DNA of 62,198 bases from the NCBI GenBank assembly GCA_963715045.1, contig CAVQRC010000027.1:1-62198 (forward strand). Direction: 5' to 3'. Below are positions 37,559 to 46,022 of this stretch, piece by piece; position 1 is the first letter of the stretch, and every line of letters starts with the position of its first letter. The DNA is from CAVQRC01 sp963715045 (GTDB lineage Bacteria > Planctomycetota > Planctomycetia > Pirellulales > Lacipirellulaceae). Position numbers and translations under genes: made by a program. The notes below the pieces were generated by a model. It searched no databases, was not told the DNA's origin, and saw only the letters and a list, made by a program, of their open reading frames with translations.

Positions 37559-40519
37559 TCAATACAGCATCAGGGCCAGGTCACTGGCGAGCAGTGTCAC
37601 CGCGAGTTGCGTCCAGGCGGCGTGCTCGGCGAGCTCCAGCGATTCATCCCGCGGAACATCACCGATCGCCAGCAGTGCGGCCGCGGCAGACGGGTCGTCA
37701 CGGTAACGTGACCGCATCGACTGGAGCAGACTCAGGCAGGCTGCCTGCTCGGGTGGGGTCGGCGGGCGACAAGCCAGCAACGAGAACGCCAGATCCAACC
37801 GCTGCTGGTCGACGGACCGCTCGTGCAGCAGACGCTCGGCGAACTTCCGCGACATCTCCAGCCGCTGAGTTTCGTTGAACAGACCCAGCGACTGCAGCGA
37901 AGTATTCGATCGCGACCTGCGGACGCAACTCGATTCGCGATCGGGTGCGTCGAACAACGTCATCATGGGATGCGGGCTGGTACGCTTCCAATACACGTAC
38001 AGACTCCGGCGGTAGAGCCGCTGTCCCTCATCGCGAACGTACTCCTTGGTATTGCTGGCCGGGTGAGCGAGGGCCTTCCACATTCCGGGCGGCTGATAGG
38101 GCTTCACGCCTTCGCCTCCCATGTGGGGATCGAGCAACCCACTCGACCACAAGGCGATGTCGCGAATCACTTCTGCATCGAGTCGGAACCGCGGTCCGCG
38201 GGCGAACAGCCGGTTCTCAGGATCGTCGATGTCGGCACGGCGGGCCGAATGCTGGCAAAACGTGCGGCTGGTCACCAGCATTCGGAGCATGTGCTTCAGG
38301 TCCCACCCACTTTCCTGCAATTCGACAGCCAGCCAATCGAGAAGCTCCGGGTGAGTCGGGTACTGCCCCTGAACACCGAAATCCTCTGGCGTCCGCACCA
38401 GGCCCTCGCCGAATGTCCGCTGCCAGATGCGATTGATCAGCACACGGCTGACCAGTGGGTGCTGGCGTGAAGTCAGCCACTGGGCCAGCCCCAGGCGATT
38501 GCGGGGGGCGCCCTCGGGCAACGGCGACACGACCGCGAGCACGTCGGGCTCGAGCGGATCACCCATCGGCAGGTTGTATTCGCCGCGCGACAGCACGCGA
38601 GTCTCACGAGGTGTGGGCAGGTCGGCTGCCACGAGCGTCGTCGTAAAACGCTGCTGCAAATCGCGCAGGGCAGACAATAGCTCATGAGCGCGTCGCTGCA
38701 GTTGCAGTTCGGCGAATGGTCCAAACTTGTCCGACAGCGTTCGTAGTCGGTCATCGCGATCCAATGCCGACCAGCTCTTCCCCGCCGCGATTTGCGTCCA
38801 AGGGGTTGCGACGCTGACCGAGATCGCTGCCGCCGTGCTGCCGTCGAGCTTCAACAGCACTTCGTGCCGGCCGCGGGTGAGCTGCAGCGGATCGTCGACG
38901 TTTGGATCGTGCGCCGCGAACGCCGGGCGATCCGGTTGCTCGCGAGTCGACTCCGAGGGGATTCGATTTGAAACCGCGGCGACTTGGTCGACGAACACCT
39001 GTGAAGCAGGTCCGCCGGAAAATTTCAGCCATAAAGTCTGTTCAACCTCGCACTCGACGAAGAACCGGACCCAGCGCACTCTGCCGTCGCCGGAGAGTTT
39101 CTCGTCCGCGGTGCCAGGCAAGCCCTTGAGCGGGGCGAAGTCGGGGTCGGCCGGCAAGCCACTGTCGCCTCGTGGAGGGGCGGCCATGGATGCGGTGATT
39201 TGCCAGTTCGACGCTTTCCAGTTCATCGCCTGCGCTGCGTACGAGCTCAACGTGTCTGACGAAGCGGCCGCCAGGACAGCGGGGTCGGCCAGCAGCTGCC
39301 GGCAATCGCTTTCCAGGCGATTGTAGGTCCGCCACTGTGCCTGATCTGCCGGCGCGCGTACGGTCGGGCCGTACTCATAGGCGTTTCCATCCATCGCGCT
39401 TTCGGCCGTGCTGTTGAAGAACGCCAGCAACTGGTAGTACTCGGATTGTGGAATCGGATCGTATTTGTGGGTGTGGCACCGCGCGCAGGTCAGCGAAAGC
39501 CCGAGCAAGGCCGTCCCCAGCGTCTCCACCCGATCGAAGTTGTTCTTGCATTGAAACTCGGCGGGAATGGCTCCCCCTTCGGATGTCGTCGGATTCAGCC
39601 GAACAAACCCGGTTGCGACGCGCTGGCCCAGAGTCGGATCGGGCAGCAGGTCGCCCGCGAGTTGCCAGGTGAGGAAGGTGTCGAGCGGAAGATTGTCGTT
39701 GAACGCCTGCACGACCCAGTCGCGATAGGGGTAGATTCCTCGCCGGTTGTCGAGATGAAGACCGTGGGTGTCGCCGTAGCGGACTGCGTCGAGCCAGTAC
39801 CGCGCCTGGTGCTCGCCGTAGCGGGGGCTGCTCAGCAACTCTTCAACGAATCTTTCGTAAGCGCCGGGAGAAAGATCACCGAGAAACTCCGCGAGTTGTT
39901 GCGGCTCGGGAGGTAATCCGGTCAAGACCAGCGCCGCTCTGCGGGCGAGCGCGGCTCGATCGGCTTGGGGCGCAAACGAGATTCCTCGTTCACCGAGGCC
40001 GGCCGCGATGAAGGCGTCGACCGTTTCGCTGCCGTTCAATCCCGCGAAGCCCGCCGGCACGGCTTTCCGGGGAGCCACAAATGCCCAGTGAACGGCAAAC
40101 TCACCACCTTCGCGGACCCACCGCGAGAGCAGTTCCCGCTCGTCGTCCGTCAACTGTTTCTCGGCCTCGGCTGGTGGCATCGGCGCGTCTTCTGAATGAA
40201 TCCGGGCAAGCAGTTCGCTCTCCTCGGGCGACTCCGGATCGATCGCCCGATAGCCGCCTCGATCGGCAGTGGCCGACGCAAAGGAATCGAGCCGCAGCAT
40301 CTCGTCGCCGTGCGTGTCCGGTCCGTGACATGCGAAGCACTTATTCGACAGGATCGGAAGGATCTGCCGGGCAAAATCGACCGCAGGTTCGGCCAAGACG
40401 GGCTCGCCGTTTGCCAAACTCGCGAGCGCGAGAACGCTGGCCAGGCTGCCCGCCCGCAGTACGGCGCTGCCGAAACGGAGACGTCCAGGCGGGGGAGAAA
40501 GATACCGAAACATGTGCAT
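37559..40519 (-). CDS. PSCyt1/DUF1549/DUF1553 planctomycete cytochrome-c-like protein
   Basis: Intact, 986 residues: MHMFRYLSPPPGRLRFGSAV is the signal region. A c-type haem motif is present in ILPILSNKCFACHGPDTHG (CxxCH). DUF1549 follows with FIAAGLGERGISFAPQADRA, RYGEHQARYWLDAVRYGDTH and TLGTALLGLSLTCARCHTHK, which contains a second CxxCH. DUF1553 occupies the C-terminal third (LAQWLTSRQHPLVSRVLINR, IWQRTFGEGLVRTPEDFGVQ, VTSRTFCQHS, SLQSLGLFNETQ). It is first in a two-gene operon with DUF1501. Such proteins are a planctomycete hallmark and are thought to be periplasmic, but their reaction is unknown. Confidence 0.94.
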   Translation of the reverse strand: MHMFRYLSPPPGRLRFGSAVLRAGSLASVLALASLANGEPVLAEPAVDFARQILPILSNKCFACHGPDTHGDEMLRLDSFASATADRGGYRAIDPESPEESELLARIHSEDAPMPPAEAEKQLTDDERELLSRWVREGGEFAVHWAFVAPRKAVPAGFAGLNGSETVDAFIAAGLGERGISFAPQADRAALARRAALVLTGLPPEPQQLAEFLGDLSPGAYERFVEELLSSPRYGEHQARYWLDAVRYGDTHGLHLDNRRGIYPYRDWVVQAFNDNLPLDTFLTWQLAGDLLPDPTLGQRVATGFVRLNPTTSEGGAIPAEFQCKNNFDRVETLGTALLGLSLTCARCHTHKYDPIPQSEYYQLLAFFNSTAESAMDGNAYEYGPTVRAPADQAQWRTYNRLESDCRQLLADPAVLAAASSDTLSSYAAQAMNWKASNWQITASMAAPPRGDSGLPADPDFAPLKGLPGTADEKLSGDGRVRWVRFFVECEVEQTLWLKFSGGPASQVFVDQVAAVSNRIPSESTREQPDRPAFAAHDPNVDDPLQLTRGRHEVLLKLDGSTAAAISVSVATPWTQIAAGKSWSALDRDDRLRTLSDKFGPFAELQLQRRAHELLSALRDLQQRFTTTLVAADLPTPRETRVLSRGEYNLPMGDPLEPDVLAVVSPLPEGAPRNRLGLAQWLTSRQHPLVSRVLINRIWQRTFGEGLVRTPEDFGVQGQYPTHPELLDWLAVELQESGWDLKHMLRMLVTSRTFCQHSARRADIDDPENRLFARGPRFRLDAEVIRDIALWSSGLLDPHMGGEGVKPYQPPGMWKALAHPASNTKEYVRDEGQRLYRRSLYVYWKRTSPHPMMTLFDAPDRESSCVRRSRSNTSLQSLGLFNETQRLEMSRKFAERLLHERSVDQQRLDLAFSLLACRPPTPPEQAACLSLLQSMRSRYRDDPSAAAALLAIGDVPRDESLELAEHAAWTQLAVTLLASDLALMLY

Positions 40520-40589
40520 CTCTGGGCTACTCGAGAGAATTCATTCAGTTGGCAGGCCACGCGGCGGGCCATTGATTATAGATGGGTCA

Positions 40590-41158
40590 CCAAGACTTGC
40601 GGTACGGGCTGCTGCCTGAGATCGGCCACCGACTCCACCTGCGAGGCAACCCGCGGCGGTAACTGGATCGCGTCTCAAGATCCGTTTTCAGGCCGCCCAA
40701 GCCTGGAAAACAAGAGGTATAGACGCGATCCGCAACCGCTTCGAAAGAAACAAGAGCTCGAATTGCGGCGGCCTGGGACGGCTTGGCGATCCAATCGCCG
40801 GTTCGCGGCTTGACGGTGGCAGTCGAACCGCGACCATGGTCGCAAACAGGATGCCAGACCCGCAGGCCCTTCTCCCGGTTCAAGACGAAGTACCTGTCCG
40901 AAGTCCTCCGTGAACGTATCCCAAAGCCCGCGGAATTCGCTTGCTAAAGATCGTCGCTCATCGGCGACAATTCCGGCAGCCTGCTGGCCGAGGCAGCCGT
41001 CGGGAGCCCTGACGTCGACGGCAATCTCGAGAAGCGACTCGGCAAGTGCGTCGACCGATGAAGCCGACGCAGTTTCGAGCAGACTCAACCAGGACGGGTT
41101 CGTCCTTGGTCACCAACGCGAACCGCGGCGAAGGCTGAAGACCGCCCGGCGGCGCCAT
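40590..41158 (-). CDS. Possible hypothetical protein, frame-disrupted
   Basis: If two frame changes are allowed (near 41095 and 40880), the minus strand gives MAPPGGLQPSPRFALVTKDE, then SWLSLLETASASSVDALAES, LLEIAVDVRAPDGCLGQQAA and FRGLWDTFTEDFGQVLRL, then NREKGLRVWHPVCDHGRGST. The text looks protein-like and has no close stop, but I recognise no domain and no ribosome site decides a start. It may be non-coding. Confidence 0.25.
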
Positions 41159-41293
41159 GTTGACGACGCTGTGAGCGGCACTTTGTCGCGAGATTGCCGT
41201 TTCGAGATGCGAAACCGAGGTAGCTACAAGATCGCGTCTGACGCTGAGGTCGTGAACACCGCTGCGCGCTTTCGCAGTTGGGGATCCCGGTTC

Positions 41294-41377
41294 TTCGCCC
41301 CGAAGGGGCAACCACAAGATAGCCCAGGGCAAGGAAGGCGAGCACCGCGAGCCTTTCCGCCGCCCTGGGTCTCGGGA
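41294..41377 (+). repeat. Interspersed GC-rich repeat, copy 1
   Basis: It begins CTTCGCCCCGAAGGGGCAAC, continues AAGATAGCCCAGGGCAAGG, then GCGAGCACCGCGAGCC and CGCCGCCCTGGGT. The reverse complement of 41628-41707 follows the same order with about 80% identity by eye. Its internal CCCCGAAGGGG and CCCAGGGC/GCCCTGGG segments can pair. I recall similar repeats between genes in planctomycetes, but I have not verified this. Confidence 0.65.
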
Positions 41378-41473
41378 TGCCCCACATTTGGGTTCCCGAT
41401 CAAGACGACGGTCCCACGTTTCCCCGCCCAATCGGGACGTTGATTGTATTCGGTGCCATTCGGTAAAGCGTGT

Positions 41474-41494
41474 GTTTGGATTCCTTCGGAATCC
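41474..41494. repeat. Perfect hairpin (9-bp stem)
   Basis: TTGGATTCC-TTC-GGAATCCAA. No T-run follows, so it is not a standard terminator. Confidence 0.5.
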
Positions 41495-41627
41495 AAATCA
41501 TGCGATGCATTGGTGCGGTAAAACAGACGGATCCGGTGATCGAAAAACAATTGCACATCGATGTCGTACGGATCTGGATTGTCTGTGTTTCGCCCTTTGC
41601 AACCGCGCGGGGAATCGGTGGACTCGA

Positions 41628-41707
41628 CCACCCGGGGCGGCGACAACGCTCGCAGAGCTCGCGTGGTCTTGCCCCGGGCTATCCTGTTGCGGCCCCTTCG
41701 GGGCGAG
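41628..41707 (-). repeat. Interspersed GC-rich repeat, copy 2 (inverted)
   Basis: On the minus strand: CTCGCCCCGAAGGGGCCGCA, ACAGGATAGCCCGGGGCAAG, GCGAGCTCTGCGAGC, then CGCCGCCCCGGGT. It matches copy 1 in order and spacing but in opposite orientation. Confidence 0.65.
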
Positions 41708-42251
41708 ATGGCACGTGCTCCGCGGTGCCGAGGTGAAATCGACCTCCCCAGCTTGGACCGCGCTGAGACCGCCATTAGGGTGGCACGCGTGGTGCAGAAT
41801 CAAAGTGATTCACCCGCCCGAACTAGACTCAATGCACAGCGCAGTTGAAAAGGCGACAGTCGCGAATCCGCGGCGCTCGCTCCGCCAACTCAGGAGGGCG
41901 TGTCATGTGCACTCAAGCGGATCACCGTAACCTGCGTCGGCGTGAAACTCCGACGCGAGTTTCAGGGCTTTCCCACAGTGCGGCGGTAAAGCTGACCGCC
42001 GCACGAAACCGGAAATTGCCAACCTGCGGGTGCGTGGCACGCGGCCGAAATAAAGGTTCTCTGTGGCCTGGCCCACGTGCCCCATTTGCGTGCGAGTGGT
42101 TGCCACATCCACCGACGAGCCCGGCCAGTTCGGCGATCGGGAATTGCCGACTCGGTCGATAGCCTCGTCGCCGGACGCATTATGCCGCTGCGAATCCGGA
42201 TCCTCCGACGCTCGCGATTCCGCCTCGCCGCGTTTCCTAGACCCGCCTGTC

Positions 42252-43711
42252 TTAGACCTCGGTTGGCACCTCGAAGCCCGGGTTATTCGGATCCTTCAGC
42301 AACGCGTTTGCCTGCTCGGCGTGGTCTCCCACGTGGCGTTCGGTGTCCGGATCGAACGTCAGCCAGGGCCCCACGGTGTACTCGGCCCCGTCCTTCGGGG
42401 ATCCCCACACCGTCCCGCATGATCTCGTGCAGTTTCATGAAGTGCTCCGACGGCTTCCGTGTTGTCGCCGAAAATCCCCGGCCTTGGCATTGAACGGAAC
42501 CTGTTCGCCGAGTCGGTACGAGTTGTTCATGAGATGCCCCATGACGCAACCGTAATGCGCGTCCATCACGTTGCCGTTCGCCATCGAAGGATCGCCCGCC
42601 CGCACGGCAGCGATGAAGCTACCCCAGTTGCCGCCGGGAGTGACCGTCCCCGGATCAAGGGGCAGGTCTTCTGCCTGGTCGCTTCCAGGCCGAGTGATCT
42701 TGTACTTGCCTTCGCCAGTGATCTTACTCCCGTCCTCGAGGTAGTACTCGTTGTAGACCTGGTTCTGGTAGCCGTTGTAATTGACGTTGCGCACGTTGAA
42801 GAACACGTATTGGCCGTTCGGGTACTCTGCCATCGCGAACATCGTGTTGGGAGTTTCGCCCTGATCGTTCCACTTGAATCGCCCACCGATCGCCATCGCT
42901 CGGATCGGATGAGTTTGATCTTTGTCGATTGCCCAGCGGGCCACATCGAGCTGGTGCGTTCCCTGATTGTTCAGGTCGCCGTTGCCCGGTCTTCCAGAAC
43001 CAGTGCCAGTTGTAGTGCACGTAGTTGCCGTGGTACTGGTCGATGACGGCCGGGCCCTTCCAGAGCTTCCAATCCAGATTCTCCGGAGGCGGCCCGGGCG
43101 GCTTGAAACCAATGCCTGCCCGCGGCTTGCAGCAGTAGCCGTAGGCGATCTTCAAACGCGGCAGCTTACCGGTCTGCAACGCTTCGTGAAGTCCGGCGAT
43201 TCCGGCATCGCTACGGCGTTGCGTGCCGTGCTGAATGACGACGCCGTACTTCTTCTGGGCTTCGACGACGATCGCGACCCTCGGCGATATCGTGGCTCAT
43301 CGGCTTCTCGACGTACACGTGCTTGCCTGCCTGAGCAGCCCAGATCGTCATCAGCGAGTGCCAGTGGTTGGGCGTCGCGATGGAAATCGCGTCGATCGTG
43401 GGGTCGTCGAGTGCCTCGCGAACATCGGTGATTCCCTGTCCCTGGAATTTGTCGCCGAGCTCCGTTAACCGCTTCATCGCCCTCCCCAGCACGTTGCGGT
43501 CGGGGTCGATCACGTACGCCACTTCGACGTTGTCCTGGCCGAGCCATCCCTGGAGGTGACTCTGGCCTCGGCCATTCAAACCGGCAACGGCGATTCGCAC
43601 ACGGCTGTTGGCACCGGCGACCTGACCCGAAACTCGCGTACCGGTCAAAAGCAGTGAGGCGCCCACAGCAGAGGAACTCTTCAGAAATCGACGGCGTGTG
43701 GTTTGGGGCAT
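42252..43711 (-). CDS. Gfo/Idh/MocA-family oxidoreductase with Tat signal, three frame changes
   Basis: It starts MPQTTRRRFLKSSSAVGASL, a twin-arginine signal. The Rossmann fold follows (VRIAVAGLNGRGQSHLQGWL), then ISIATPNHWHSLMTIWAAQA and GKHVYVEKPMSHDIAEG, the family's EKP motif. Frame changes lie near 43275, 42985 and 42465. After them come GTQRRSDAGIAGLHEALQTG, LNNQGTHQLDVARWAIDKDQ and GNVMDAHYGCVMGHLMNNSY. The last frame ends DGAEYTVGPWLTFDPDTERH, LLKDPNNPGFEVPTEV with stop 42252-42254, so I place the end there. Such Tat-exported members are frequent in planctomycetes and act on sugars or sugar acids with NAD(P). Substrate is unknown. Confidence 0.8.
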
Positions 43712-43925
43712 GTTCAGATTCTCACAGAGCTAAGAAAAGTGGCACCAGGAGTGTGTCGCGGCAAAAACGGCCGTTTCTGAGCCTAAACGGCCACATTTGG
43801 GATCATAGCCGAATACGATCGCGGAAGCCAACCGATCGGTCGAGAAGGCTCGCGGAGACCTCCCCGAACTCCCTGGCGTGTTTGGCAATCCCTTCACTCG
43901 GGCTCATCTCGGGACACGTTCTCAA

Positions 43926-44780
43926 TCACACGATTCCCAGGAACTCCGAGCAGCATTTACGGACCAGTTCAACGCACTGGTGGCTTGCAAAAGGCGCTAT
44001 CTGGATATGCTTGACCAATTTATCAAGGTGCACGGGTATCCTGATTCCGGCGCCCTCAATCGCTGCACCGGGATAATAGCCAGGCCCAGCAACTTTCGAA
44101 TTCAAATCTAAACTACCTATCTGTGGTGTCGTGACGGCACGGAGTTCTCTTTCATCTTCGAATTGGCGATCCTTGAACAGGAACGGCGCAAGGTTGGTTC
44201 TTGCATGCATCAAGTCGTTGTCGTAGTCGATGTATTTCACTTCGCCGATGTAGACTGGCTGGACGGTCTCGCGATCGAATGCGTCAATGAGGTCACTTAC
44301 TGTCGTTGCAATCGCCACTCCGTCACTTCCTTCCAAGTACCTTTCCCAGAGCCCCAATGAGTGCATCCCACGGGCGGGGAATTCGGTTGCTGAGACGGGT
44401 TCTGAGATCGGCTCCAGGCAGTTCTGCCACATGTGCGGATGCACGTCTTCGTCGATGCACCAGCAATTCAGTGCCACGGTCTTGCAGACCTCCGCGGAGA
44501 TTCGTTCCGTCATTCCAATGATCTCGCCAAACTGCGACTCACAGGCTCCACGAGATTCGAGGAGATCGTGCATCTCTGCCACGCTCCAAACGCCTTCGCG
44601 TTGATCCTGGAGAACGTCGGCGCGGGTGAAGAACACCTCTTGTGACTCGAGCAGATCGGTAAATTTTTCGAGTGTCAGATAGCGCCAGATAATCGAGTCA
44701 CGCTCGGGTAGCTCAAAGTCGGGGTGCATTCGATACATGCCAGACTCCTGGCGAGTGACATAAGAAGGCTGTCTCTTCAT
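43926..44780 (-). CDS. DUF2971-like protein
   Basis: Intact, 284 residues. After MKRQPSYVTRQESGMYRMHP it reads IIWRYLTLEKFTDLLESQEV then FFTRADVLQD, the DUF2971-type opening (a 'Y(K)Y...LL....(L)(Y/F)xxxxxxDP' pattern). Further sites are VALNCWCIDEDVHPHMWQNC, LGLWERYLEGSDGVAIATTV and PVYIGEVKYIDYDN, corresponding to the family's 'W..Y....GI.I' and 'Y' segments. The function of DUF2971 is unknown, though members often occur in accessory and defence-rich DNA. It ends 18 bp from the glg operon in the same direction but is probably independent. An 83-bp relative lies at 61682-61764. Confidence 0.7.
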   Translation of the reverse strand: MKRQPSYVTRQESGMYRMHPDFELPERDSIIWRYLTLEKFTDLLESQEVFFTRADVLQDQREGVWSVAEMHDLLESRGACESQFGEIIGMTERISAEVCKTVALNCWCIDEDVHPHMWQNCLEPISEPVSATEFPARGMHSLGLWERYLEGSDGVAIATTVSDLIDAFDRETVQPVYIGEVKYIDYDNDLMHARTNLAPFLFKDRQFEDERELRAVTTPQIGSLDLNSKVAGPGYYPGAAIEGAGIRIPVHLDKLVKHIQIAPFASHQCVELVRKCCSEFLGIV

Positions 44781-44798
44781 GTGCCCCTGGTGAGCCTG

Positions 44799-46004
44799 TC
44801 AAACCGTCAGCGACTCGTAGAGTTGGACGGTCTGGTGGGCAATGCGGCTCCAACTGAACAGGTCGCGGGCACGTTGCATTCCTTGCTCAGCCATCGATGT
44901 GCGCAGCGATTCGTCGGCCAACAACTTGTTCAGGCCGGCCGCCAGGTCCTGCGAAAAACGTTCCGGATCGACCGGTTCGAACGGCGCCTCGGTTTGCTGC
45001 TGAAGCGGCACGAGGAGCCCCGTTTCGCCGTTCACGACGACTTCTTTGATGCCGCCTACGGCGCTGGCGACGACCGCCGTGTTACAGGCCATCGCCTCCA
45101 GATTGATGATGCCGAACGGCTCGTAAATCGATGGGCAACAGAACACCGCAGCGTGGGAATACATCTGGATAATCGATGGCTTGTCCAACATCTCCTGCAC
45201 CCAGATCACGTTGTCGCGGTCCTTCTTGACTTCGGCGACGCTCGATTCCATCTCGGCCGCAATCTCGGGCGTGTCCGGAGCGCCGGCCAGCAGGACAACC
45301 TGAGCGTCGGGGTGGATGTGCCGAATCGCGTTCACCAGATGAATGATGCCCTTCTGTCGCGTGATCCGGCCGACGAACAAGACGTAGGGGCGGTCTGGAT
45401 CGACACCGTGTTTTGTCAAGGCCGCAGTATCCTTCGTGGGTTGATACTGGTCGATCTGGATGCCGTTGTAGATCACGTGCACTTTGTCCGGATCGACATC
45501 GAACAGCCGCACGACATCGTCTTTTGTTTCCCGCGACACGGCCACGATGGCATCGGCCATTTCCAGGGCCGTCCGCTCGACCCACGACGAAAGATCGTAA
45601 CCTCGACCAAGTTGTTCGCGTTTCCACGGCCGCAGCGGCTCCAGCGAGTGCGTGGTGACGACCAGCGGTATATCGTAGCTGAGCTTCGCCAGAATGCCGG
45701 CGAAGTGCGCGTACCAGGTGTGGCAATGGACCACGTTGGCGTCGACCGGGTCGGTCAGCGAAAGCATGTTGGTTTCGAACGTATCCAGCGCGCCTTTCAG
45801 TTTCTTGTCGACGCGGGCGTAGGTTTGGCCGCCAAACGGATAACCCTTGACCCGCAGGTTGTTGGCTTCGACGTCCTGATCGCCGAAGCTGCGCACTTCG
45901 ACGTCGATGAGCTTGGAGAGTTCCTGCGCGAGGTATTCGACGTGGACGCCGGCGCCGCCGTAAACGTCCGGCGGGTACTCTCTGGTGAGCAGCAGGGTCT
46001 TCAT
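44799..46004 (-). CDS. glgM: GlgM/GlgA (actinobacterial-type) alpha-glucan synthase, GT4
   Basis: Intact, 401 residues, AGGAG seven bases before the ATG. It reads LLLTREYPPDVYGGAGVHVE (the glycogen-synthase-like acceptor start), VVHCHTWYAHFAGILAKLSY, VTTHSLEPLRPWKREQLGRG, VLFVGRITRQKGIIHLVNAI, and the donor-site motif CPSIYEPFGIINLEAMACNT. The length and 'REYPP..YGGAGVH' pattern match the Corynebacterium/Mycobacterium GlgA/GlgM group, which makes maltose-1-phosphate from ADP-glucose and glucose-1-phosphate for GlgE. It is last in the glgE-glgB-glgM operon, 18 bp after glgB. That context supports the maltose-1-phosphate synthase role; classical glycogen elongation is the alternative. Confidence 0.88.
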   Translation of the reverse strand: MKTLLLTREYPPDVYGGAGVHVEYLAQELSKLIDVEVRSFGDQDVEANNLRVKGYPFGGQTYARVDKKLKGALDTFETNMLSLTDPVDANVVHCHTWYAHFAGILAKLSYDIPLVVTTHSLEPLRPWKREQLGRGYDLSSWVERTALEMADAIVAVSRETKDDVVRLFDVDPDKVHVIYNGIQIDQYQPTKDTAALTKHGVDPDRPYVLFVGRITRQKGIIHLVNAIRHIHPDAQVVLLAGAPDTPEIAAEMESSVAEVKKDRDNVIWVQEMLDKPSIIQMYSHAAVFCCPSIYEPFGIINLEAMACNTAVVASAVGGIKEVVVNGETGLLVPLQQQTEAPFEPVDPERFSQDLAAGLNKLLADESLRTSMAEQGMQRARDLFSWSRIAHQTVQLYESLTV

Positions 46005-46022
46005 TGCGGAGCTCCTAAGACG

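Larger units (their letters stand above)
41159..42251. other. Repeat-rich intergenic region without recognisable genes
   Basis: About 1.1 kb with no credible gene. It contains two oppositely oriented copies of an 80-bp GC-rich repeat (near 41294-41377 and 41628-41707) and a perfect 9-bp hairpin at 41474-41494. Open frames here are fragmentary and Arg/Pro/Ser-rich, as expected of shadow frames in GC-rich DNA. Confidence 0.55.

Noticed and set aside
35908..37878. 656-codon open frame on the plus strand opposite the DUF1501 gene
   Set aside because: It overlaps a complete, recognisable gene with a Tat signal. The antisense frame shows no domain.
41474..41494. Intrinsic terminator
   Set aside because: The stem is perfect but no T-run follows on either strand.
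40675..42112. Several 60-180-codon frames between the DUF1553 gene and the oxidoreductase
   Set aside because: They are Arg/Pro/Ser-rich, overlap in all frames and pass through the interspersed repeats. Only one weak candidate (40590-41158) was kept.
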